NCBI RefSeq assembly: GCF_954871325.1
Contig: NC_088777.1
Span: forward strand, 18,701,366 to 18,765,365
Origin: Gordionus sp. m RMFG-2023
Taxonomy: Eukaryota > Nematomorpha > Gordioida > Chordodea > Parachordodidae
Direction: 5' to 3'
Length of the DNA: 64,000 bases
Each line of letters begins with the position of its first letter. The stretch's first letter is position 1. Below, piece by piece: positions 36,301 to 45,571 of the stretch. Under the pieces are notes generated by a model. The model saw nothing but the letters and a program-made list of their open reading frames with translations, did no database searches and had not been told where the DNA came from. The translations under genes and the position numbers were made by a program.

Positions 36301-39300
36301 CCGACTAGCCCTGGTCTCCCCTACAATCATTTTTGGGTATGGTAAATTATTATCATCGTTTAATAGAGGAATTTGCTAAATTGGCTGCGCCAATATATGA
36401 ATTATTAAAGAAAAATGTACATTTTAAATGTAAAAATGAACAAGAAATGGTGTTTATAGCATTGAAATTGAAAGTGGGAAAGGAACCCATTTTGATATGT
36501 TTTAATAATGAATTAGAAGTAATTTTATCGGTCGACGCATCCAGCAAAGATGTGGGTGGATCATTGTTACATTTAATGGACGGAATTGAGAGACCTGTAT
36601 TATTTTTTCGAGAGTATTTCGGGATGTAGAAACACGATATTCGGTGAGTGAACAAGGAGCATTAGCTGTTATTTTCGGTCTTAAAAAATGTGAGAATATT
36701 TAATTGGTAGGAAACTTGTGGTATACACGGATCATAACCCGTTGATTTATTTATTTAAGAAGGACAATAGAGAATTGATGATATCACATAGGCTTCAACG
36801 GTGGTTATTATTAGTAGGTAGTTTTGATTTGGAATTAAAGTATAGGCAAGGAAAAGAAAATCATTTGCCAGATGTTTTAGAGATTGGGAGTTGGTGAAGA
36901 GACCGATGAGAAACTATCAGGTCGAGATAGGAAAGGTGATGCGGCCTTAATTTGTACTTTAGCTTGTGGTTTAAGGGGCGGTCCCACCACATGGGAGGAT
37001 ATTAGAAATTATACGTTAAAAGATAAGAAAATGAAATTATTAAAATTGCAAATAATGGGGAAAAAGCCATGGAATGTCGGTGAGGACAAATTCAAATGTA
37101 TTGAAACTGAGTTAACGGTGGTAGACGGTTGCATTATGAGAGGGCATAGAGCTGTTATACCGAGTCAGCTGAGAGACAAAATTCTGGAAATATTATACGC
37201 TGGACATCAAGGGATTTTGTGAATAAAACAGTGGGGAAGGGAATATGTTTGGTGGCCTGAAATGAATGGGGAAATTGAAAAAATTGTGAAGTCTGTAACG
37301 CATGGGCAAACCTGCCGTAACGGGATAAGAAAAGTGTTTGGCCGAAAGTAAATGGAGCTTAGGAAAGAGTGCATATGGATTTTTTTGAATGTAATGATAA
37401 AAAATTTATTTTAAATGTAGAAGCTTTTTTAAAGTGGATTGAATTAGAAGAGGTACATGGTTTAACTACGGGAATTGTTATTAAACATTTGGAAATTATG
37501 GTCTAGATTCGGCATTCCGAAATGGGTGGTTTCGGATGGTGGTCCGGGGTTCGTGAGTGAAATGTTCGGAAGTTTTTGTTTGAGAAATAATGTGCAACAT
37601 ATACTGGCACCACCGTATCACCCTAGTTCTAACGGATAGGCAGAAAGATTGGTGGCAGTTGTTAAGAGTTGGTTGAGAAAAGTCAAAGAAGGCAAAGAAG
37701 AAATTTGGATTGCTCATTTATATTCTAATAATGGGGTTGGAAGGGATGGTAAATCTCCTTCAGAAAAAATGTTGGGAAGAAAAACTAATACTTTTTTAGA
37801 TATGTTGAAACCTGTTTTGAGAATTTTAGAAATTGAAAATAATGTGGAATATAAATATATATTTGATCAAATGGTCTGGGTTAGAATGTATGGGAGTGGT
37901 AAAAAATGGGAAAGGTGAATAATTATTGAAAATAATGTGGAATATGAATATATAGTTGACCAAATGGTCTGGGTTAGAATGTATGGGAGTGGTAAAAAAT
38001 GGGAAAGGGGAATAATTATTGAAAATAATGTGGAATATGAATATATAGTTGATCAAATGGTCTGGGTTAGAATGTATGGGAGTGGTAAAAAATGGGAAAG
38101 GGGAATAATTATTGAAAATAATGTGGAATATGAATATATAGTTGATCAAATGGTCTGGGTTAGAATGTATGGGAGTGGTAAAAAATGGGAAAGGGAAATA
38201 ATTATAGAAAATTTAGGTAAAAAATTATGTAAAATCAGATTGGAAGATATGATGGAAGTGCGTCGCCATAGAGATCAGTTAAAATGTCGCAAATAAACTT
38301 AGTTGATAGGTATATACGCTAGGTTAAATTTTCTTTTTGGTGTTGGGATGGGTCAATGTAAAAAAATAAATCTTATAATTAACTCATAAGAAACAGCATG
38401 GGATTATTGAAATTGAATTAATATGTATTTTTTCGAGGTTAAGTTTGATTTAAAAGAAAAAATATAGTAAAAATAAAAACAAGAAATAGGGTATTTATTA
38501 ATTAGGGTATAGAAGTATATTTATTTAATGCGATTTTATGAAAAGGAATTGAAAAGAGGTTAGAAATAAAAAATATTTTTAAAAAAATTTTTTTTATTTC
38601 TAAATAAAATAATTCAATTTTAAAGAAAGTTTTGGTTCTTAATTTCTAAATAAAATAATTTAATTTTAAAGAAAGTTTTGGTTTTTTATTTCTAAATAAA
38701 ATAGTTTAATTTTAAAGAAAGTTTTGGTTTTTTAATTTTAAATAAAATAATTCAATTTAAAAGAAAGTTTTGGATTTAAAATAAAGTTTCTAAAAAAAAT
38801 AAAAAATATGATGACTTTCTACATAAGAACGCCACAATCCATAATACAAGTGAACCAGGCTAATTTAGGGATTCCATTGGCTGATGCCTGGTTAGTATTT
38901 AATACAGCAACAAGGCATGATTACACCCATGCCCTAATTTTCAATAAATGAACGAGGGGCTCCGTATACATTACCTACGACAAACAATTATAACGCAATT
39001 ATAATGGGAGAAGAAGATGATTTGACTCAGTATTCGATGATGAGAGAACACTCACGAACACCCTTAAGCAATATCCAATATTATCAGTTGCAACAATATT
39101 CGAAAACTTTTTATATATTAAAAAATAATGAAAAACAATATCAAAAAAAAAATTAATTATAATTATTTCATAACATCTCACCCTTTCATTTGGGATGAAT
39201 TATAGGCTTAATAAAAAAATGTTTTGCTTAATTATTTGTGTTTAGTTAACTGTTTCATCTGGGTCTCATAACAGTGGTCACAATAATTTTACTGTTTCCT

Positions 39301-42300
39301 CAAATTCTCATATCATTAATCGCAACAATTTAATAAAAGAATAAAAAATGCTTTGCGTAATTATTTGTGTTTAGTTAATTGTTCCATCAGGTTCTCATAT
39401 CCGTAGTTACAGTAATTTTACTGTTTCCTTAAATTCCCATAGCATCAGTCGCAACAATTTGAATGTGAGGAAACAGTAAAATTACTGTATTTACTGATAT
39501 GAGAACCTGATGGAACAATTAACTAAACACAAATAATTACGCAAACAATTTTTATTCTTTTATTTAAAATTTTCTCATATAAAAATAAAATAATATACAA
39601 ATTAGAAAACTTTTTATATATTAAAAAAAAATATATATAAAATAATAATCATTTCTTAATAAAAAAAAAATAATTTTTGAAAAACGAAATCAAAAAAAAA
39701 ATTAATTATAATTATTCATAACATCTCACCCTTTCATTTGGGATGAATTATAGACTTAATTCCTAAATTTTCATCCTCAGGGTTTACCAATAGCATGCTA
39801 TCTTTTGTATTTCTCTTAATGACGCTTATGCTTCTGACGTTATAAGGTGATCATTTACCACAGATCCTGTAGAAAAAATTGTTCTAGGTTCCCCTGGTAC
39901 CTGTCTCATTAAGTTGCTCGTACTAGGATTTGAAACAATTCCCTTTGCCGCGAAACTAGGAACTCTCCATACCCCTTTTCTCGGTAACGGTCCATAATTC
40001 GCCCGACAGTCTACTATTTTATGCCCCAGTCTACCACATAGAAAACATTGGATATTGCTTAAAGGTGTTCGTGATCGTTCTCTCATCATCGAATACTGAG
40101 TCAAATCATCTTCTTCTACCATCATAATTGCGTTATAATTGTTTGTCGTAGGTAATGTGTACGGAGCCCCTCGTTTGTTTATTTATTGAAAAATGAGGCT
40201 TGGGTGTAATCATGTTTTGTTGCTGTATTAACCATTTATCTAACCAGGAATCAGCCAATAGACTCCCTAAATTAGCCTGGTTCACTTGTATTATGGTTGT
40301 GGCGTGCGTATGTAGGAGGTCATCATTATTTTTAGAAATTTTATTTAAACCCAAAACTTTCTTTAAAATTAAATTATTTGCATACATATACTGAAAATTT
40401 TGCCGTGAACTTTCAAACTACTTATAATAACTTATATATTTTTTTCACATATAAATTAAAATATATAAAAATTTATGGCGAAAGTGTCTTAAATTCAGAG
40501 TAGGTACTGTATTAAAATTAAAACAAAATACAGCACTGCTTGTTTTATTAAATCTTATGGTTTTAATTTTTTTTTATTTCAGGCGAAGCTTTTCAGAAAA
40601 GTTTATAGGGATGATTTATTTAAATTATTAATATGTCTCTGCTAAAGTACTTTATTTTTGATAAATAAACAAAAAAAATAATTACCCGGCTGTGGAAGTT
40701 TCTATGTTTAAATAGAAGTGATATATATTCAATTAAAATTAAGACAACAAATGTTGCTCTTAATTAAATTTGCTTCGAATTAACTGCGCCCAATTATCAT
40801 TCACCCAAATGACAATGCTGAAGTATTTCTAGGCCCAAATGACCGTGACTAATAATCGCAAGCCGATTTATCGTGCGTCAAAATGACATGTAGACGTTTA
40901 TTTTATTTACTCTTAAAAAAATTTGATTTGAATATTGACCAGACTAAATCCAAGACCAGTATCCTACCGAACATGTCTAAAAGTCTAGAACCATAATATA
41001 ATATACTGTAAATATTTTTTTGGCCCTTCTATGAAAATTCCCTCAGAATCTATATGCTCGAAGTTGGAATAGGTGATTTCTGTCGGAAATATTAGAATAA
41101 TAAACACGGGCTCAGTTCAGTATTTGCAATAAAAATCGGTATTCCCGATATATGGATCTCGTTATATCTATAATTTTACACAATTTTTTAAAAATAAAAT
41201 AGTAAAAATTCCAGACAATAGGATATATATATATATTAACCAGAGATGCACCAATGCCATTTTATTTGCCGATACCTAGATACTGCTGGGAATTGGGCCA
41301 ATGCCATTGATACTCATATAAAAAAAACATATACAATAATTTAATCAATTTTTTTTAAAATGATCAATATTCATAAAACACTTTATGGATATGTGGATAC
41401 TTCTGCATATGACATTTGCGATAGATTGTAAAGGTCTCATTGAGCTCCTACGTCATCAGTCCAAAGAGTTTACAGATCCCTTTTATTAATTTTATAGCAC
41501 CTTCTCCGAAAGCACCAAGGGTATCGGTTACTACTGGGATAAAAATAAATTTCAATGGCTGATAAGAGTAACTTGAACGCTACAGGGAAATTAATGCAGA
41601 TGTAATCCGCAAAGGTGCAAGCCATTAGAGAAGGGGATAAGTGAGATTTCGTCTGGTCTTTTTATGTAAAAATCTTAACAGATTAAAAATTGGAAAGGAA
41701 TCGCGACATTAAAAAAATTAAAATATTATTGATAATTTGGTGAGGAGGGTGGCGTCCTTAAAATATCAAAGATTAGTAAAGCATTTCAAACATTTAGATT
41801 TGATTACATTTAACTAAATAAAGATCAAACTCTTATTTTTTAACACCTGATTATTCGTAAAAAATGGAAAACATATCAAATATTAAAAGAAAGAAAGAAA
41901 GAAATGTATCAATGATGAAATAAATATTATGAATTTGAGATTTTTCTTTCTTTTAGGTTGGATCGTGGTTAGTTTCCTTTTTTAGAAAAGCGATAGTCAG
42001 ACAGAAAATATATTTTATTTCCTAAAAGCGAAAAGGTGATAATAAAAAAAACATGGAAGCACAAGAAGGTCAACTTTTTTTTAAATTATTTTATTTCTAA
42101 AAAATTCAAGATGTTCTAAAAAAACTAACAGTTTTAATATTAAATTATAAAAATATTTAATGCATTTTGCAAGAAAATATAAATTAGTTTAGTAGAAAAT
42201 TGCATCAATCAAAGTTATTAAACTGACTTGGAGGGTTAAAGAACTTGGAATCGGCAAAAAATAAAAAATATTGACAGATACCGAGATTAGTGAATAAGAA

Positions 42301-45300
42301 CGGTTCGTCCGTCACTAGCCTTTTTATTTTTTGGGATGAACCGTTTTTAGGACAGGAAATTTAAAAACCCGGACGCATCCTAACGAAAATTTTAGGAAGA
42401 ACGCGTGTTAAAGCATATTTAAATAATAAAAAACATGAACAATATTCGAATATCATTTAAATATATATAAACACAGGCAAATAAAAATATAAGATATAAA
42501 ACAAATGATATTATGAAATAAATCTTCTCAATCAATTATGATTTACTTGGAAATTAAAACTGTTCTTCATTCAGGAACGTTATTAAACATTGCACAATTT
42601 TCGAGATATATTCTAAATTTTTTTGCTTATGTCTAATGCTTTTGTCAAAACTCTTTAACATAACACCTATAAGTTTTGCATAGATAAATAATCAATTGCA
42701 ATTCCAACTAAAAGGGAAAAGCAGCAAATTTATAATAAGATATAGTTAATTGGATATAGATTATAGGGCAAATAAACTTATAGCTGGTCAATACAAAATA
42801 ATTAATAAAATTTATTTGATAATATTGAATTACCAGGTTTCAAATCCTCGTATAGAGCTTTAAAAGCTAGAAAAAAATTCTTTTCTTTTTAGTAAATCTA
42901 ACATATATAACTATTATAAATAGTGAGAACTTATGATGCTTTTTATATTTAGAAATTTATTAAATTAAGAAAAACAATATACACTTCCTTAAATTAAAAA
43001 ATATTTGCCATTTACTAGATAAGGATTTTTTTGAAAAATTAAAACCACAATTTTTGCATATGGTCAATTTGTTCTTCTTAGTAAAATATCCATTATAATC
43101 GAATTAACTATTTTCTTCTAATTTTTAATCTGTATTTTCACGTTCATCTTCATTCTGCATAATCAATAATATTCTCCTCTTCTATGTCTATTAAAAATTT
43201 AAAAATCATTAAGGAAATCACAATAACACTATCTAATGAATGCCTAATAATTATAATTAAAAAATCCGTCTTTTGGTCTTAAGATGGATACGTCCTTGGG
43301 ATGCATTATAAAACAGAGGACCGATTTTTAGGATGGACGACCAATCTTTTCCAATTCACCAACTAACCAAAATAGTAAAGATTTGAGCCTATACCAACAC
43401 TCATATTGGTGCATCTCAATAATAAACCAATATTATTGATCCAATAGCTATGTTTTATTTAACATATATTTAATAAATACCTGAACTTTTAATTTGAAAT
43501 GAGATGCCAAGTCTTCCAATATAACAATTTTGTTTTCTTTGCAATAATTAATAAAGTCTTGCAGCAAGTTCACATTCTATGAAATTAAAAAGAAGGTTAA
43601 ACTATACTTTTTATAAAAAAATTTCAATGAATGTTATCAAAAATTTACACAATATTTTTATTTTGTTAGATTACATACAATGAGGCTAAAATAATTATTT
43701 TTTTAAAACGTCAAACTTAAAAAATATCATCTAAAATCTCATTATGAAAATTGATTATCTAATCTAATATGGAATTTAAAAATCATTTTTAAAACTTTTA
43801 AACATTACATTGCTTGATATAACTAAACTAAATATAGTCTAAGGGCATGGGCTAGGGTTAGCCTATTTTTATATTGTATGGAAGTGTTCTTAAAATTTCA
43901 AAAATAATATAAATATATACATAGAATGAATTATTTCTTATTCAATTGATATTTTTTGATTAATGGTATAATAATAAAAATATTTTTTGAATAATAGTTT
44001 TCCATTATCTAAAATTATTAAGATTGACACATTCCTTGTATAACTTTTTAAGTTTTTAAATTTATTTGCACATTTGTTAATAATTTTTTTAAAAAATTCA
44101 ATAAATATTAATTAATTTATTTAAGAAAATATGATTTTAAAGAATCTAATAATTGATTCAAAAATATATTAGCCAAAATGGATAATGATTTCTTATTTAA
44201 AGAAGCCTGGTCCAAAGCTGGCCAAAAATATAATGATTTTAAAAATCCAAGCCTGTTTAAAAAATTTTTAAAATTATTAACAGGTTGGGCTGGGTTTAAA
44301 AATCTGGGCTAGGCAAAAAATAATTTTCAGTTGGAAAACCATATAATAGAGTGTTTAATATTCATTTACTGCTTGTATTTTCAATTTCCCTTTGATATAA
44401 ATTGCAAAATTATTTGAAATATAATTTTAAGAATTCCAGATTCCAAGCCAAAAAATTATCAAAAATATACAAAAATTAAATACCCAATATTGCAATTATT
44501 TAAGTAAATTCCTATTTTAGTATGCCTCTTTGGCCATTTATGTGTTTCTGCTAATTTTCAAAATTTTTAATAAAACTATATAGTAATTCTATGTTATATT
44601 TAGAAATAGTATATTATGATTTATAAAATAATACATTTGTATTATATTATACTTTATCAAAATCCAAGGTTTCATCACAACCTTCTTCTTGTATTTCAAA
44701 TTCTTTTTTCCAATTTTGATATTCAATTTCTTCCTTTCTTTTAATCTCCTCCAAATTTCTTTTTTCTTCTAATTCCTGTCAATAAAAATATAAAGCAGTT
44801 AAGTTAATGTTAGCCTACAATTTGTTTTTCAAGTTGCTTGTTTTTTTCTTCTTCAGCTAATCGTTTTTGCTCCGATATTGCCTCCCGTTTTTTCTTTTCT
44901 TCCCTTTCAGAAATTTCTTGCTAATTATATTAAAAAATATACATTTATAAATATGAAGAATATAAATTTGACTAAAATATACAATACAAAAATTATTCAT
45001 TATATCTATGCATAAATAAAATAATCAGCAAAATTTGTCAATTTAAAATTAACTACAATTTACATCAAATAATAATGTTTATGCAAACCTCTCTTTGAGC
45101 TTTTTTTTCAGCTTTAAGTTCTAATTTTTTCATTTTTTTAGTCCCTATTTTTTTATTTGGAGCCATGATATCTTCATTTTCGGATATATCGGTGTCATTT
45201 TCGGTATTTTCTTGGCATGTGTTCAGGTTACTTCTAGATGCCACTATATAAGTAATAATAACATTTTATTAAAAATAAATACTCTCAAAATTCTCGATTC

Positions 45301-45571
45301 TTGAAAGTCCTGTTCTCAAACGTTGCAAGCCCCTACCTCTGGTTCTATTACGAACTAATGTATGAATTTGATCAATTTCTTCAACATCATTGTTAACTGA
45401 TAAAATTTTATTTGCTATGTAATAAAATATAGAATAAGTTACAGAATTTATATTACATTTAAAACTGTTCAATACAAATTTTATTAATATTATCGCCAAT
45501 ATAACCACAGATAAACTGATAAGTATCAAAATATTATAAACTGAGGAATCAATCCCGATTTCTTTCTTCAT
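27180..45571 (-). CDS. DDRGK1: DDRGK domain-containing protein 1 (UFBP1), six exons
   Basis: Exons read on the minus strand are 45571-45283, 45243-45089, 44920-44819, 44775-44653, 43576-43481 and 27377-27180, all with GT-AG introns and matching phases (963 nt, 320 residues). Human DDRGK1 is 314. Residues 13-35 form a membrane anchor. Residues about 120-223 are a charged K/E-rich helix containing [17 protein letters not shown]. Residues 225-320 are the C-terminal winged-helix/PCI-like part with [19 protein letters not shown] and [10 protein letters not shown] (275-284). The family sits on the ER membrane, binds UFL1 and recruits UFM1 ligase activity to ribosomes for ER stress and ER-phagy control. 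Introns are 39, 168, 43, 1076 and 16103 nt. The start is the first ATG of the open exon (context aacATGa). The frame looks intact, so the gene is probably active despite its element-filled intron. Confidence 0.95.
27378..28260. other. Intronic stretch without clear gene
   Basis: AT-rich up to about 27830. From 27840 to 28260 GC content rises and the sequence is probably the degraded upstream part of the RT/endonuclease fragment that follows, but no motif could be placed. Confidence 0.4.
28260..28600 (+). pseudogene. RT with REL-type endonuclease: C-terminal fragment
   Basis: The plus strand, with frame changes, reads [19 protein letters not shown], then a KKSDITLI / [16 protein letters not shown] segment (about 28340-28490) and an [12 protein letters not shown] continuation. 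This parallels the region of the 33.5-35.2 kb gene: [26 protein letters not shown], LLVxDYSCIDP. The shared PD-X12-D spacing is the core of REL (restriction-like) endonucleases carried by R2-type retroelements. Only this part survives. Confidence 0.55.
28601..29376. other. AT-rich intronic stretch
   Basis: A TAGAGATGCACCGGC element end is seen at 28723 (compare CAGAGATGCACCAAT at 41245); no partner end was located. The remainder shows nothing. Confidence 0.45.
29377..29610. repeat. 234-bp foldback (long hairpin) element
   Basis: Left arm TAAATCGCTAAAAC...GGGAATCTGG...CTTAGAAAATTTTAAAAGTA is mirrored by the right arm ending TTTTAGCGATTTA. The centre is a near-perfect palindrome around GCTAGTGGAGTAAGTTTACT at about 29470-29501, and the right arm carries an extra copy of ATTAATATTATAGCATCT. 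Almost the whole element folds on itself, as expected of a foldback MITE. The high arm identity suggests a recent copy or gene-conversion between arms. Confidence 0.9.
29848..29982 (+). other. Small open frame with one membrane segment, ahead of gag
   Basis: 44 codons from ATG (context aaccATGt). A basic N-terminus is followed by a hydrophobic run of about 16 residues ([16 protein letters not shown]) and a basic tail RKNKLK. It sits immediately upstream of the gag-like region of the broken LTR element. It could be an unrelated chance frame in AT-rich DNA. Confidence 0.3.
30590..30850 (+). pseudogene. Three zinc knuckles of the broken LTR element's gag
   Basis: Three CX2CX4HX4C-type knuckles in a row, [28 protein letters not shown] and [10 protein letters not shown] followed by a final Cys, mark the nucleocapsid end of gag. 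This contrasts with the Asn/Arg-rich nucleocapsid of the 6.7-13.8 kb elements, so it is a different lineage. Confidence 0.85.
32623..32648 (+). repeat. Left terminal inverted repeat
   Basis: 26 bp starting GGGGAGACCAGGGCTAGTCG; exact inverse of 36296-36321. Preceded by TA. Confidence 0.95.
33130..33425 (+). repeat. Internal duplication in the left arm
   Basis: Two diverged units of about 140 bp, each with ATTATCAGGCTAAA, AAAATGTTCAT, AATAAAATG and ATTAATTTGAATCAT. The right arm has its own duplicated unit (about 35430-35790, TTTTAGTTTGCAAGATATTT). Confidence 0.75.
33510..35233 (+). pseudogene. Reverse transcriptase with C-terminal REL-type endonuclease
   Basis: The first open block (33510-34025) begins just ahead of RT motif A ([14 protein letters not shown]) and holds motif B ([15 protein letters not shown]), motif C ([10 protein letters not shown], the YIDD box) and [12 protein letters not shown] frame change follows near 34020-34110. 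The second block (34109-34921) has a thumb-like region, a C-X2-C...H-X4-C...RHKQCN zinc-like segment (about 34690-34790), then [22 protein letters not shown] stands where a Trp would be expected, and the frame continues with [38 protein letters not shown] and a C-terminus at 35233. The order RT, zinc segment, PD...D is that of R2-like elements with restriction-like endonucleases. The N-terminal RT fingers are missing, so this is a truncated, broken gene. Confidence 0.85.
36296..36321 (-). repeat. Right terminal inverted repeat
   Basis: Exact inverse of 32623-32648, followed by TA. Confidence 0.95.
36330..36890 (+). pseudogene. RNase H region of the broken LTR element
   Basis: The RT/RNase H connection ([20 protein letters not shown]) leads into RNase H with [14 protein letters not shown] and the later [11 protein letters not shown] and [15 protein letters not shown] segments. 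It is part of the element described at 29840-38330. Confidence 0.85.
36890..38300 (+). pseudogene. Integrase region of the broken LTR element
   Basis: Contains the zinc-binding-like N-terminal part (ILYAGHQG, then [10 protein letters not shown]), the core with [14 protein letters not shown] and [11 protein letters not shown], and the C-terminal SH3-like segment [17 protein letters not shown], which is present four times in tandem (37835-38206). Confidence 0.85.
37835..38206 (+). repeat. Four tandem 93-bp units (31 residues) in integrase C-terminus
   Basis: Units start GAAAATAATGTGGAATAT at 37835, 37928, 38021 and 38114. The period of 93 keeps the reading frame. Each unit encodes [20 protein letters not shown] followed by [11 protein letters not shown], the strand-rich C-terminal module of Ty3/gypsy integrases. 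The copies are nearly identical, so the amplification is much younger than the decay of the rest of the element. The reverse strand also stays open over the array, which is a by-product of the repeat. Confidence 0.95.
38597..38780 (+). repeat. Tandem repeat, period about 46-60 bp, four copies
   Basis: Units contain TTCTAAATAAAATAATTCAA and TTTTAAAGAAAGTTTTGGTT. They lie just past the end of the LTR element. Confidence 0.8.
38840..39220 (+). mobile_element. gag-like fragment, plus copy of an inverted pair
   Basis: Closely matches the reverse complement of about 40070-40325, including GTGAACCAGGCTAATTTAGG and GACTCAGTATTCGATGATGA. It is part of an LTR-type element fossil and is broken. Confidence 0.75.
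39104..39755 (+). repeat. Direct and inverted repeats between the gag-like copies
   Basis: ATAACATCTCACCCTTTCAT plus TTGGGATGAATTATAG occurs at about 39168-39207 and again at 39717-39755. In between, TTAATTGTTCCATCAGGTTC (39374) is mirrored at 39496-39523, forming a stem of about 150 bp. The structure suggests stepwise duplication and inversion around the element. Confidence 0.7.
39800..40400 (-). mobile_element. gag-like fragment with a zinc knuckle, minus copy
   Basis: Minus-strand reading: a capsid-like piece ([20 protein letters not shown], about 40190-40290), then [20 protein letters not shown] and one knuckle [14 protein letters not shown] (about 40010-40055). It belongs to an LTR-type element different from its neighbours, and only the gag end is present. 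Broken fossil. Confidence 0.75.
40401..41240. other. AT-rich intronic stretch
   Basis: No gene or element end recognised. A short GC-balanced patch at 40780-40880 has no readable family. Confidence 0.5.
41244..43416. mobile_element. TIR element remnant (GAGATGCACCAAT ends)
   Basis: The left end reads AGAGATGCACCAATGCC and the right end ATATTGGTGCATCTC, an inverted pair about 2.17 kb apart, of the type seen in many hAT elements. I could not find a convincing 8-bp duplication. Inside, GGTTCGTCCGTCAC (about 42303) and inverted GGTCGTCCATCC (ending about 43342) may be ends of a second, nested element. A minus-strand RT/endonuclease fragment lies at 41445-41580. Confidence 0.55.
41445..41580 (-). 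pseudogene. RT/REL-endonuclease C-terminal fragment (third copy)
   Basis: The minus strand reads [20 protein letters not shown] then [13 protein letters not shown], parallel to [19 protein letters not shown] in the 33.5-35.2 kb gene. Only about 45 residues survive. Confidence 0.55.
43481..43576 (-). CDS. DDRGK1: DDRGK1 exon 5
   Basis: 32 codons, phase 0 at both ends, between atttcatag and cag|gtattt. Encodes [20 protein letters not shown] then [12 protein letters not shown], equivalent to the FINYIKQSKVVLLEDLAS part of the human protein. Confidence 0.95.
43577..44652 (-). other. DDRGK1: DDRGK1 intron 4 (1076 nt)
   Basis: AT-rich. Contains a degenerate array of the GGCC-type unit at about 44170-44340 (GCCTGGTCCAAAGCTGGCC, GGTTGGGCTGGGTTT, TCTGGGCTAGGC). 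Confidence 0.85.
44653..45571 (-). CDS. DDRGK1: DDRGK1 exons 1-4 with two tiny introns
   Basis: Exon 1 (45571-45283) starts [20 protein letters not shown] and holds the membrane anchor. Exon 2 (45243-45089) ends [17 protein letters not shown]. Exon 3 (44920-44819) reads [20 protein letters not shown]. Exon 4 (44775-44653) ends [19 protein letters not shown]. Intron 1 is 39 nt (45244-45282), intron 2 is 168 nt (44921-45088) and intron 3 is 43 nt (44776-44818). The K/E-rich helix is the family's hallmark between anchor and globular domain. Confidence 0.93.

Larger units (their letters stand above)
32623..36321 (+). mobile_element. TIR transposon with TA target duplication and RT cargo
   Basis: Perfect 26-bp inverted ends (GGGGAGACCAGGGCTAGTCG and six more) at 32623-32648 and 36296-36321, flanked by TA (32621-32622, 36322-36323). 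The site is inside the pol region of the LTR element, whose coding resumes on the far side. Long arms (about 0.9 and 1.1 kb) share further inverted segments, for example AATTTTAGCCTGATAATA and TTTTCTTTTAATATTTTT with ATCGTTATAATAAATT next to the cargo. They also repeat a TAGTCGGCGCAA-like motif near the ends (about 32830, 32855, 35930, 36280). Between the arms is an RT/endonuclease gene (33510-35233). TA duplication is known for Tc1/mariner-type elements, but no DDE transposase is seen, so family membership is open. It is either a non-autonomous element with a LINE-like insert or an element that carried the RT. Confidence 0.88.
29840..38330 (+). mobile_element. Ty3/gypsy-like LTR element, broken, split by a TIR element
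   Basis: Parts in order: a small hydrophobic frame (29848), a Lys/Glu-rich coiled-coil gag (about 30.0-30.5 kb), three CCHC-type zinc knuckles (30.62-30.84 kb: [28 protein letters not shown] and a third), a protease region (30.98-31.15 kb), an Asn/Lys/Glu-rich stretch, RT (31.93-32.62 kb, with [11 protein letters not shown]), then after the inserted 3.7-kb element RNase H (36.5-36.85 kb) and integrase with an amplified C-terminal module (37.0-38.3 kb). No LTR pair was recognised. It is a fossil with roughly ten or more breaks and is older than the element inside it. Confidence 0.88.
27378..43480 (-). other. DDRGK1: DDRGK1 intron 5, 16.1 kb, filled with mobile elements
   Basis: GT at 43480-43479 (cag|gtattt) and AG at 27379-27378. 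It holds the RT/endonuclease fragment at 28.3 kb, a foldback, the broken LTR element 29.8-38.3 kb with its inserted TIR element, inverted gag-like pieces at 38.8-40.4 kb and a TIR element at 41.2-43.4 kb. It is hundreds of times longer than introns 1 and 3 of the same gene. Confidence 0.9.

Noticed and set aside
37826-38149. 107-residue minus-strand frame with repeats
   Set aside because: By-product of the 93-bp tandem units, whose period keeps both strands open.
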